Assembly (NCBI RefSeq): GCF_024137025.1 | Contig: NZ_JAMYJR010000042.1 | Coordinates: forward strand, 62,001 to 126,000 | Origin: Paractinoplanes aksuensis | Lineage (GTDB): Bacteria; Actinomycetota; Actinomycetes; Mycobacteriales; Micromonosporaceae | Length of the DNA stretch: 64,000 bases | Direction of reading: 5' to 3' | Program-made: the position numbers and the translations under genes | In this document: piece by piece, positions 8,594 through 16,169 of the stretch | How the letters are laid out: each line of letters opens with the position of its first letter | How positions within the stretch are numbered: position 1 is the first letter of the stretch | The notes under the pieces: generated by a model | The model's database searches: none | Told to the model about the DNA's origin: nothing | What the model saw: the letters and a program-made list of their open reading frames with translations, nothing else

Positions 8594-9157
8594 GTGCCCA
8601 GAGCGCTGCTCCTGACCGGCGACGCCGCCGAGGAGCTCGACACCATGTACCCCTACTACCGCGTGCAGGAGGGCGGCTGGGAGGTCGACGTCTCGTCCCG
8701 GACGATGCGTGACATCCAGCTGGTCATCCACGAGTTCGACCCGAACTCCGACGCCTACGTCGAGAAGAACGGCCGCAAGCTGCCGGTCGACGTGCCCTGG
8801 GCCGAGGTCGACGTCGAGCGCTACGACGCCCTGATCATTCCCGGCGGGCGGGCCCCCGAGTGGATCCGGGTCGACGCCGACGTCCGGCGCATCACCGAGC
8901 ACTTCTTCGCGCGCAACCTTCCCATCGCGCTGGTGTGCCACGGTGCTCAGGTGCCGGCGGTGTACGGATTGCTGAAGGGCCGGAAGACGGCGTGCTTCCC
9001 GCCCATCACCGGTGACATGGAGAACGCGGGCGCGACCGTCATCGACGCGCCCGACGTCGTGGACGGCAACCTCGTCTCGTGCCGGGGCTGGCCCGACATG
9101 CCGCAGTTCGGCCGGGCGATGATGGAGGTCTTCTCGAAATCCGTCAACGCCGCGTGA
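8594..9157 (+). CDS. DJ-1/PfpI family protein (class I glutamine amidotransferase-like)
   Basis: A 187-residue cytoplasmic protein of the DJ-1/PfpI superfamily, which includes intracellular proteases, glyoxalases and isocyanide hydratases. The nucleophile elbow is VCHGAQVP with the conserved Cys-His. The loop YDALIIPGGRAPEWIR carries the GGRAPE motif typical of PfpI and YhbO proteins. The GTG start is preceded by GAGGAG at 8583-8588. Its stop overlaps the start of the next gene. Next to dehydrogenases it could deal with reactive aldehydes, but this is inference. Confidence 0.9.
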   Translation: MPRALLLTGDAAEELDTMYPYYRVQEGGWEVDVSSRTMRDIQLVIHEFDPNSDAYVEKNGRKLPVDVPWAEVDVERYDALIIPGGRAPEWIRVDADVRRITEHFFARNLPIALVCHGAQVPAVYGLLKGRKTACFPPITGDMENAGATVIDAPDVVDGNLVSCRGWPDMPQFGRAMMEVFSKSVNAA

Positions 9158-9963
9158 CGGTCACCGTCGACGGCTCCCCGGTCCACGTCCTGACCAGTGG
9201 CAGCGGCCCGGCGGTTCTGATGCTGCACGGTTCCGGGCCCGGCACGACCGGGTCCGGCGCGTGGGCGGCCACGGCCCAAGCGCTGGGCCCGGCCCGCCAG
9301 GTGGTGGCCCCGGACCAGGCCGGTTTCGGCCGCACGCCGGTCCCGGCGGGCGCTCGCGGCGGGCTCCGGTTGTGGACGGAGCAGGCCGCGGGCCTGATGG
9401 ATGAGCTCGGCGTCGAGTCGTACGCCGTGGTGGGGCATTCCATGGGCGGCGCCGTCGCGCTGGCGCTGGCCGCCGCCCGGCCGGAGCAGGTCACCCGGGT
9501 CGTCGCGGTCTCGACGATGGGCGCCCCCGGGGCGCCGCTGTCGGCCGATCTCGACGCGCTCTGGGCCGCTCCCGCCGGCCCGGCCGGGGCCCGGGACATG
9601 TTGAGCCGCCTCTTCCTCGACCAGGCGCTCGTGACCGAGGCTGCCGTCGACGCCCGGGCGGCCGCCATGCGGGCGGGAGAGGCCGCCTTCGCATCGTTGT
9701 TCCCGCCGCCGAGGGCGCGGTGGGCCGAGGACCTCGCCCTCTCCGCGGCGGCACTGGCGGCGATCCGCGCTCCCGTGCTGCTCGTCCACGGCGCGCAGGA
9801 CGCGGTGACTCCACTGGGGACCGCGGCCCTGCCCCTGCTCGACCATCTGGCCGACGTCCGGCTGCACGTGTTCGGGCGATGCGGGCACGTGCCGGCGATC
9901 GAGCACCCGCACGAGTTCCGGCGACTCCTGTCGTCCTTCCTCGGCCCGGACCGGGATCGATAG
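9154..9963 (+). CDS. Alpha/beta-fold hydrolase (meta-cleavage product hydrolase-like)
   Basis: A 269-residue soluble hydrolase. The oxyanion segment HGSGPG is typical of C-C bond hydrolases that act on meta-cleavage products. The nucleophile Ser lies in GHSMGG, the acid Asp in HGAQDAVTP and the His in CGHVPAIE, so the triad is complete. GTG 9154 overlaps the DJ-1 family stop by four bases (GTGA); an upstream in-frame start at 9079 would lie entirely within the preceding gene and is rejected. The substrate is unknown. Confidence 0.88.
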   Translation: MTVTVDGSPVHVLTSGSGPAVLMLHGSGPGTTGSGAWAATAQALGPARQVVAPDQAGFGRTPVPAGARGGLRLWTEQAAGLMDELGVESYAVVGHSMGGAVALALAAARPEQVTRVVAVSTMGAPGAPLSADLDALWAAPAGPAGARDMLSRLFLDQALVTEAAVDARAAAMRAGEAAFASLFPPPRARWAEDLALSAAALAAIRAPVLLVHGAQDAVTPLGTAALPLLDHLADVRLHVFGRCGHVPAIEHPHEFRRLLSSFLGPDRDR

Positions 9964-9999
9964 ATCGCTGCCGCCGGCCGCGTGCCGGCGGCAGCGATC
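9963..9999. terminator. Bidirectional terminator hairpin
   Basis: A perfect 16-bp stem (9963-9978 with 9984-9999) has a 5-base loop CGCGT. It lies directly between the convergent hydrolase and xylanase genes. It lacks a long T-run, which is common in actinobacterial terminators. Confidence 0.85.
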
Positions 10000-10005
10000 A
10001 TGTGC

Positions 10006-11137
10006 TCAGCGGCGCGGGGCGCCCGAGGCGAGGGCCAGAGCCTGCTGCAACACCTCGTACTGTCCCTTGGGGTTCAGCTGCTCGTCGTAGATCAGGGCGG
10101 CGCCCTCCTGCGGGTCGGTGAACCAACCGGGCACCCACGAGTAGGAGTCGCCGAAGCCCCACGGCGTGAACGAGATGCAGGCCCGGACGGCCAGGCAGGC
10201 CTGGAGCGTGCGGGACCAGTAACTCTCCTGGGCGTACGGGGCGAGCGCGTTCACCGGCTCGTTCACCGCGTCCGGCTTGGTCTGCGTGCGCACGTCCACC
10301 TCGGTCAGCGCGACCTTCAGCCCCAGGGCGGCGAAGCGCTGCAGGTTGTTCGTCAGGTCGGGGTAGCCGTACTGGGTGGAGAGGTGGCCCTGGAACCCGA
10401 CGCCGTGGATCGGGACGCGCTGCGCCTGCAGCGAGCGGACCATCGCGTACGCGGCGTCGCTCTTGACCCCCGGTGAACTCGAGGTTGTAGTCGTTGTAGA
10501 ACAGCAGGGCCTTGGGGTCGGCCTGGTGCGCCCACCGGAAAGCGTCGGCGAGGTAGCCGGTGCCGCCCCACGCCTTGTACCAGATCGTCTGGCGGGGCTG
10601 ACCGTTGTCGTCGAAGGCTTCGTTGACCACGTCCCACTGCCAGATGTCGCCCTTGAAGTGCCGCATCGTCTCGAAGATGTGCTTCTTCAGGGCCGCTTTC
10701 ACCTCGTCGTTCGACAGGGTGGTCGTGGTGCCGTCGGACGACAGCCAGGCGGGCAGCTGGTTGTGCCACAGGAGCGTGTGGCCGCGGACCAGCTGCTTGT
10801 TCTTCTTCGCGAAGGCGACCATCTGGTCGGCCTTCTGCCAGGTGTAGTTGCCGCGTACGGCCTCCACCTCGGCCCACTTCATGGAGTTCTCCGCGGTGAC
10901 CGAGGAGAACTGCTGCGCGGTGATCTGCGTGTAATTCTCGTTGGTGCCCAGCTGGTCGGCGTTCACGGCCGTGCCGATGCGCAGGCCGACGCGGTCGGCG
11001 AGCGCGCGGAGCGAATCGGCGGGGTAGGGCTGCGGTGGTTTCGGTCCCGGCGGCGTGGCATCGGCCGGGACCGAGCCGACGAAGGTCAGCAGCATCGCGG
11101 CGCTGACAACGGAAAGCGGAAGTCGAAGACGACCCAC
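10006..11137 (-). pseudogene. GH10 endo-1,4-beta-xylanase, interrupted by a one-base frameshift
   Basis: A secreted xylan-backbone hydrolase. The signal peptide covers about residues 1-27 (cut near PADA), followed by a GH10 barrel with AENSMKW, the HTLLWHNQ strand and the acid/base Glu in WDVVNEAF. After NDYNLEFTG the frame is lost at a run of five C on the plus strand (10467-10471). Removing one base restores VKSDAAYAMV and the rest of GH10, including the nucleophile Glu in ALTEVDVR and the WGFGDSYSW loop. Repaired, it is 376 residues with no binding module. Each Glu sits on a different side of the shift, so the DNA as given encodes an inactive enzyme; a sequencing error is possible. Confidence 0.9.
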
Positions 11138-11179
11138 GGGAACTCCTTGCGCGAGAACGATGAGGACAGGGGAGCCGAA

Positions 11180-11202
11180 ACTTCCGGAAACATCTCGGAA
11201 GT
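11180..11202. promoter_or_regulatory. Inverted repeat upstream of the xylanase gene
   Basis: ACTTCCG (11180-11186) and CGGAAGT (11196-11202) form a dyad 43 bp upstream of the xylanase ATG. The surrounding GAAACTTCCGGAAAC has the GAAA/TTTC-like character of sites seen before actinobacterial xylanase genes. It is a candidate operator only. Confidence 0.4.
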
Positions 11203-11402
11203 AACGACAGGAATCTATGCGTGCCGGTTCGGCTGGTCAAGGGCTCGGTTCCGGGCGAGGCCGGCGGCAGCACGGCGCGCGCTTTGCGCGCAGGGTGCGA
11301 TTTTTCTCCGGCTGGAAAGTGTTACGCCAGGCATTCGCGCGAATCGCGGTCGATCCCGAATGGACCGTCTTCGTTTCCGCTGTGTGAACGACGAGTCAAC
11401 TA

Positions 11403-11431
11403 TTGACTGCCTTCTATCAACCGCTTAGCGT
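11403..11431 (+). promoter_or_regulatory. Candidate sigma-70-type promoter of the ricin-domain operon
   Basis: TTGACT (11403-11408) and TAGCGT (11426-11431) are separated by 17 bases. The -10 element is weak but fits the loose TAnnnT pattern. The 16-bp palindrome begins inside the -10 element. Confidence 0.45.
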
Positions 11432-11444
11432 ATGACGTCATACG
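11429..11444. promoter_or_regulatory. Perfect 16-bp palindrome, candidate operator
   Basis: CGTATGACGTCATACG is fully self-complementary with no spacer. It overlaps the candidate -10 element of the large secreted-enzyme operon, a position suited to repression. The form is typical of TetR- or GntR-type operators. Confidence 0.6.
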
Positions 11445-11494
11445 AATCCCCCACATTCACTCGCCAGGCGAGCTCACAGCCGCCCATCTCACGT

Positions 11495-11507
11495 TGTTAA
11501 CGTTCAC
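11495..11507. promoter_or_regulatory. LacI-type operator motif (copy 1)
   Basis: TGTTAACGTTCAC occurs here and, identically on the opposite strand, at 35706-35718 upstream of the SGNH/GH27 operon. The central AACGTT with near-symmetric flanks is typical of LacI-family sites. The interval between the xylanase and the PQQ gene (11138-11664) otherwise shows no gene. Confidence 0.5.
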
Positions 11508-11664
11508 CCGACTGTTCCGAGCGCCGGGTGCGTTCCGCGGTGGCGATGAGTCCACGTCGCCCGCCGACATGATTCAGCGGCCGGTCGGCCCATTGTTGTG
11601 CGGCCCGCCTCGAACACCGACGCCATTTCCGAATGCGAAGCCCGACGGCAAAGGTGACCAATTC

Positions 11665-14496
11665 ATGAGAAGACGTGCTCTGACGGCGGCCGCGACCGCC
11701 GCACTCGTGACGGCCGGCTTGCTGGCCGCCGTGACCGGCCCGGTTTCACCGGCCTCCGCCCATCCGGTCAACGCGTCCGACTTCCAGCAGGTCGAGCTGG
11801 CCCGGGGCGTGGGCGAGCTGGGCGAGCCGATGTCGATGGCGGTGCTGCCCGACCGCTCGGTGCTGCACACGGCCCGCAGCGGCGTGCTGCGCCGGACCAC
11901 CGCGGCCGGGGTCACCAGCGTGATCGGCACCCTGCCGGTCTACACGCACGACGAGGAGGGCCTGCAGGGCGTGGGGGTGGATCCCGGATTCTCGAGCAAC
12001 CGGTACATCTACCTCTTCTACGCGCCCCCGTTGAACACGCCCAGCGGTGACGCGCCGGCCACCGGCTCGGACTTCTCGGTCTGGAACGGGGTCAACCGGC
12101 TGTCCCGGTTCACCCTCAACGCCGACAACACGCTCAACACGAGCAGCCAGGTGACCGTGCTCGACGTGCCGACGAACCGGGGCATGTGCTGCCACGTCGG
12201 CGGCGACATCGACTTCGACGCGGCCGGCAACCTCTATCTGTCCACCGGGGACGACTCGAACCCGTTCGACTCGGCCGGCTACACGCCGATCGACGAGCGC
12301 AGCAACCGCAACCCGGTGTACGACGCCCAGCGCAGCGCGGGCAATACCAACGACCTGCGGGGCAAGGTCCTGCGGATCAAGGTGAACGCGAACGGGTCGT
12401 ACTCGATCCCGTCGGGCAACCTGTTCGCGCCGGGCACGGCCAATACCCGGCCCGAGATCTACGCGATGGGCCTGCGCAACCCGTTCCGGATCGGCGTCGA
12501 CAAGGCGACCGGCGTGTTGTACGTCGGCGACTACGGGCCCGACGCCGGCACGAGCAGCTCGACCCGGGGGCCGGCCGGCCAGGTGGAGTTCAACCGCATC
12601 ACCTCGGCCGGCAACTACGGCTGGCCCTACTGCACCGGATCGAACACGACGAACGAGACCTACGTGGACTACACGTTCCCGTCGGGCCCCTCGGGCAGCC
12701 GGTTCAACTGCGCCGCCCCGGTCAACAACTCGCCGCGCAACACGGGCCTGACCACCCTGCCCGCCGCGCGGCCGGCCTGGATCAAGTACGACAACTGCTC
12801 GCTGTCCGCGTTCGGCTGCGGCTCGGAGTCGCCGATGGGCGGCGCGGTCTACAACTACGACGCGGCCAACCCGTCCACGGTCAAGTTCCCGTCGCTGCTG
12901 AACGGCCACTTCTTCGCGATGGAGTTCGGCCGGCGCTGGATCAAGAGCATCGACGTCAACGCCGACGGGTCGGCCGGGCAGATCAGCGAGTTCCCGTGGC
13001 GCGGCACGCAGGTCATGGACAGCGCCTTCGGCCCCGACGGCGCCCTGTACGTGCTGGACTACGGCACCGGCTGGGGCAACGGCGACGCCAGTTCCGCCCT
13101 GTACCGCATCGAGTACCGGGGTGGCGGCACCAGCAACCAGGCGCCGATCGCCCGGGTGGCGGCCAATCCCTCGTCGGGCGCGGCCCCGCTGACCGTCAAC
13201 TTCTCGTCGAGCGGCTCGTCGGACCCCGAGGGCGGAGCCCTGAGCTACGCCTGGAACTTCGGTGACGGCGGCACCTCGACGGCGGCCAACCCCACCCATA
13301 CGTACACCGCGGCCGGCGAGCGCACGGTCTCCCTCACCGTGACCGATCCGGCCGGCCTCACCGCCTCTGCCTCGACGACGGTCACGGTCGGCAACACCGC
13401 ACCCACGGTCGTGCTGAACACCCCGGCCGACGGCGGACTGTTCAACTTCGGCGACAGCGTGCCCTACACCATCACCGTGTCCGACCCCGAGGACGGCACG
13501 ATCGATTGCAGCCGGGTCAAGCTGAGCTACCTGCTCGGCCACGACGACCACGCGCACCCGATCAGCTCGAGCACCGGATGCTCGGGGACGCTGCGGATCC
13601 CGGTGGACGGCGAGCACGACACGGCGGCCAACCTGTTCGCGGTGCTCGACGCGGAGTACACCGACAAGGGCGCCAACGGCCAACCCGCGCTGACCACCCG
13701 GGCCCAGAAGATCCTGCAGCCGCGGCACCGGCAGGCCGAGCACCGCAACACCCAGTCCGGCACGTCGCTCTACAGCAAGACGACGGCCGAGGGCGGGCAG
13801 ACCGTTGGTGACATCCAGAACGGTGACTGGATCGCGTTCCAGCGGTACTCGCTCGCGGGCGAGACCCGGTTCACGGCCCGGGTGTCGTCCGGCGGCGCCG
13901 GCGGCACGATCTCGGTCCGCGCCGGCTCGGCCACGGGCACCGTGCTCGGCTCGGTCACCGTCCCGGTCACCGGCAGCTACGAGACCTTCACCGACGTGTC
14001 GACGACCCTGTCCAACGTGCCCTCCGGCACGACCACGCTGTACCTGACCTTCTCGGGCGGCTCCGGGACGCTGTTCGACGTCGACGCCTTCACCTTCGGC
14101 GGCACCTCGAGCGGCGGCGGAACGGGCCGGATCGTCGGCGCGAGCGGCTCGTGCGTCGACGTCAACGCCTCCGGCACCGCCGACGGCACGAAGATCCAGC
14201 TGTGGACGTGCGGCACCGGCGCCAACCAGCAGTGGACCCGCACCGGCAGCACCTGGCGGGCCCTGGGCAAGTGCATGGGCGTGGCCGGCGGCGCCACGGC
14301 CGACGGCAGCGCGGTGCAGCTGTCGACCTGTAACGGCTCGGCCGCGCAGAACTGGACCGCGGGCACCAACGGTTCGCTGGTCAACGGTCAGTCGAGCAAG
14401 TGCCTCGACGCCAACGGCGGCAGCTCGGCCAACGGCACCCAGCTGATCATCTGGACCTGCCACGGCGGCACCAACCAACGCTGGACCCTGCCATGA
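11665..14496 (+). CDS. Secreted PQQ-dependent sugar dehydrogenase with PKD, CBM6-like and ricin-lectin domains
   Basis: A 943-residue exported protein. The signal peptide from MRRRALTA ends near ASA-HPVN (about residue 36). Residues 40 to about 490 form a soluble glucose/sorbosone dehydrogenase-type beta-propeller (DEEGLQGVGVDPGF, DLRGKVLRI, YAMGLRNPFRIGVD, GPDGALYVLDYGTG). A PKD domain follows (SYAWNFGDGGTST), then a CBM6-like beta-sandwich (GDWIAFQRYSLAGETRFTAR), then a C-terminal ricin domain with three QxW-type repeats (NQQW, AQNW, NQRW). It is the first gene of the five-gene operon. The start has AAAGGTG about 8 bp upstream; an open frame from 11494 would bury the signal peptide. The sugar oxidised is unknown. 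Confidence 0.88.
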   Translation: MRRRALTAAATAALVTAGLLAAVTGPVSPASAHPVNASDFQQVELARGVGELGEPMSMAVLPDRSVLHTARSGVLRRTTAAGVTSVIGTLPVYTHDEEGLQGVGVDPGFSSNRYIYLFYAPPLNTPSGDAPATGSDFSVWNGVNRLSRFTLNADNTLNTSSQVTVLDVPTNRGMCCHVGGDIDFDAAGNLYLSTGDDSNPFDSAGYTPIDERSNRNPVYDAQRSAGNTNDLRGKVLRIKVNANGSYSIPSGNLFAPGTANTRPEIYAMGLRNPFRIGVDKATGVLYVGDYGPDAGTSSSTRGPAGQVEFNRITSAGNYGWPYCTGSNTTNETYVDYTFPSGPSGSRFNCAAPVNNSPRNTGLTTLPAARPAWIKYDNCSLSAFGCGSESPMGGAVYNYDAANPSTVKFPSLLNGHFFAMEFGRRWIKSIDVNADGSAGQISEFPWRGTQVMDSAFGPDGALYVLDYGTGWGNGDASSALYRIEYRGGGTSNQAPIARVAANPSSGAAPLTVNFSSSGSSDPEGGALSYAWNFGDGGTSTAANPTHTYTAAGERTVSLTVTDPAGLTASASTTVTVGNTAPTVVLNTPADGGLFNFGDSVPYTITVSDPEDGTIDCSRVKLSYLLGHDDHAHPISSSTGCSGTLRIPVDGEHDTAANLFAVLDAEYTDKGANGQPALTTRAQKILQPRHRQAEHRNTQSGTSLYSKTTAEGGQTVGDIQNGDWIAFQRYSLAGETRFTARVSSGGAGGTISVRAGSATGTVLGSVTVPVTGSYETFTDVSTTLSNVPSGTTTLYLTFSGGSGTLFDVDAFTFGGTSSGGGTGRIVGASGSCVDVNASGTADGTKIQLWTCGTGANQQWTRTGSTWRALGKCMGVAGGATADGSAVQLSTCNGSAAQNWTAGTNGSLVNGQSSKCLDANGGSSANGTQLIIWTCHGGTNQRWTLP

Positions 14497-14510
14497 GAGG
14501 AACCCTGGCC

Positions 14511-16169
14511 ATGCGACCACTCACGCGCGTTCTCGCCGCGGCCGCGGCGGCGCTGATCGCCTTCGCCGGCGTCGGCGGCACCCCGGCCAGTGCGGCCGAC
14601 ATCCCGTACGACGTCCTGGTCTTCTCGAAGACGGCGGGCTTCCGGCACGACGCCATTCCGGCCGGCATCCAGCTGATCCGCGATCTCGGGGCGGCCAACA
14701 GCTTCTCGGTGACCGCGACCGAGGACGCCGGCCAGTTCACCGCGAGCAACCTGGCCCAGTTCGAGGCCGTGGTCTTCCTCAACACCACCGGCGACGTGCT
14801 CAACCCGACCCAGCAGACCGCCTTCGAGAACTACATCCGGGCCGGTGGCGGCTACGTGGGCGTGCACGCGGCCTCGGACACCGAGTACGACTGGCCGTTC
14901 TATGGCGAGCTGGTCGGGGCGTACTTCGCCTCGCACCCGGCGATCCAGGCGGCGACCGTCCGGACCGAGAACCGGGCCCACGCGGCCACCGCCGGGCTGG
15001 CCCCGGCCGCGACCCGCACCGACGAGTGGTACAACTTCCGCAGCAACCCCCGCTCGACGGCCCGAGTGTTGTCCACCTTGGACGAATCCACCTACTCCGG
15101 TGGCTCGATGGGCGGCGACCACCCGCACACCTGGTGCAAGAGCTATCAGGGCGGGCGCTCGTTCTACACGGGCGCCGGGCACACCCAGGCCAGCTACACC
15201 GAGGCCGGGTTCCGGGCGCTGATCCTCGGCGGCATCCGGTACGCGGCCAACCGCACCAAGGCCGACTGCCGCCCCGAGACCGGCTACACCGCGCTCTACA
15301 ACGGCTCCACCACCGGCTGGTCGCAGTCCGGGGCGGGCTCGTTCAGCAACAGCAACGCCACGCTCACCGCGTCCGGTGGGCCCGGCCTGCTCTCGTACAG
15401 CGCCAAGGAGTTCCGCTCGTACTCGCTGAAGCTCGACTGGATGACACCGGGCACCGACGACTCCGGCGTGCTGATCGGGTTCCCGGCCGGCAGCGATCCG
15501 AACGCGGCGGCCGCCAACGGACATGAGGTGCAGATCGGCGGCGGTACCACCGGGGCGGTGACCGGGTTCCAGCCGGCCGACACCGCCGCCCGCGACGCCG
15601 CGCTGAACCCGCCGGGCGAGTGGAACACCTACGAGCTGCTGGTCGAGGGGGAGCGGCTGCAAGTCTTCCTGAACGGCGTCCGGGTCAACGACTTCACGAA
15701 CACGGACCCGGCGCGCTCCCTGACCTCCGGCTACCTCGGCCTGCAGAACAACGGCGCCGTCTCGTTCCGCCACGTCCGGGTCAAAGAGCTCGGCGGTACG
15801 ACGCCCCGGGCCGGCCGGATCACCAGCTCCACCGGCAAATGCGTCGACGTGGCCGGGAACAGCTCGGCCGACAGCACCAAGATCCAGCTGTGGAGCTGCA
15901 CCGGCGGCGCCAACCAGCAGTGGACGGTCAACGGGAGCACCCTGCGGTCGCTCGGCAAATGCATGAGCACCGCGAGCGGGGGTCAGGTTCAACTTTCCGC
16001 CTGCACCGGTGCGGCCACCCAGAACTGGACCGCCGGCGCCAACGGATCGCTGGTCAACGCCGCGTCGGGCCGATGCCTGGACGCCAACGGCGGCAGCACG
16101 GCCGACGGCACCCAACTGATCATCTGGAGCTGCCACGGCGGCACCAACCAGAGGTGGGTCCTTCCGTGA
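14511..16169 (+). CDS. Secreted ThuA-like protein with DUF1080 and ricin-lectin domain
   Basis: A 552-residue exported protein. The signal peptide ends near ASA-ADIPY. Residues about 28-260 form a ThuA-like fold (VLVFSKTAGFRHDAIPAG, GGYVGVHAASDTEYDWPFYG, FYTGAGHTQASY). Residues about 265-435 match DUF1080 (YTALYNGSTTGWSQ, GEWNTYELLVEG, RHVRVKEL), now linked in its Pfam naming to 3-keto-disaccharide hydrolysis. A three-repeat ricin domain ends the protein. ATG 14511 has AGAGGA about 10 bp upstream; ATG 14493 overlaps the previous stop and is possible. Its coupling to a PQQ sugar dehydrogenase suggests joint action on oxidised glycosides, which is inference. Confidence 0.88.
   Translation: MRPLTRVLAAAAAALIAFAGVGGTPASAADIPYDVLVFSKTAGFRHDAIPAGIQLIRDLGAANSFSVTATEDAGQFTASNLAQFEAVVFLNTTGDVLNPTQQTAFENYIRAGGGYVGVHAASDTEYDWPFYGELVGAYFASHPAIQAATVRTENRAHAATAGLAPAATRTDEWYNFRSNPRSTARVLSTLDESTYSGGSMGGDHPHTWCKSYQGGRSFYTGAGHTQASYTEAGFRALILGGIRYAANRTKADCRPETGYTALYNGSTTGWSQSGAGSFSNSNATLTASGGPGLLSYSAKEFRSYSLKLDWMTPGTDDSGVLIGFPAGSDPNAAAANGHEVQIGGGTTGAVTGFQPADTAARDAALNPPGEWNTYELLVEGERLQVFLNGVRVNDFTNTDPARSLTSGYLGLQNNGAVSFRHVRVKELGGTTPRAGRITSSTGKCVDVAGNSSADSTKIQLWSCTGGANQQWTVNGSTLRSLGKCMSTASGGQVQLSACTGAATQNWTAGANGSLVNAASGRCLDANGGSTADGTQLIIWSCHGGTNQRWVLP

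Noticed and set aside
10467-10471. Programmed frameshift in the xylanase gene
   Set aside because: GH10 enzymes are not known to use frameshifting, and the run has no typical slippery heptamer or downstream structure; mutation or error is simpler.
11429-11444. The 16-bp palindrome as a transcription terminator
   Set aside because: It has no loop bases and no T-run and lies about 220 bp before an operon start, so an operator fits better.
11746-14520. A 924-codon open frame on the minus strand opposite the PQQ dehydrogenase gene
   Set aside because: The plus-strand product has well-defined domains throughout; the antisense product is Val/Gly/Arg-rich and unlike any family.
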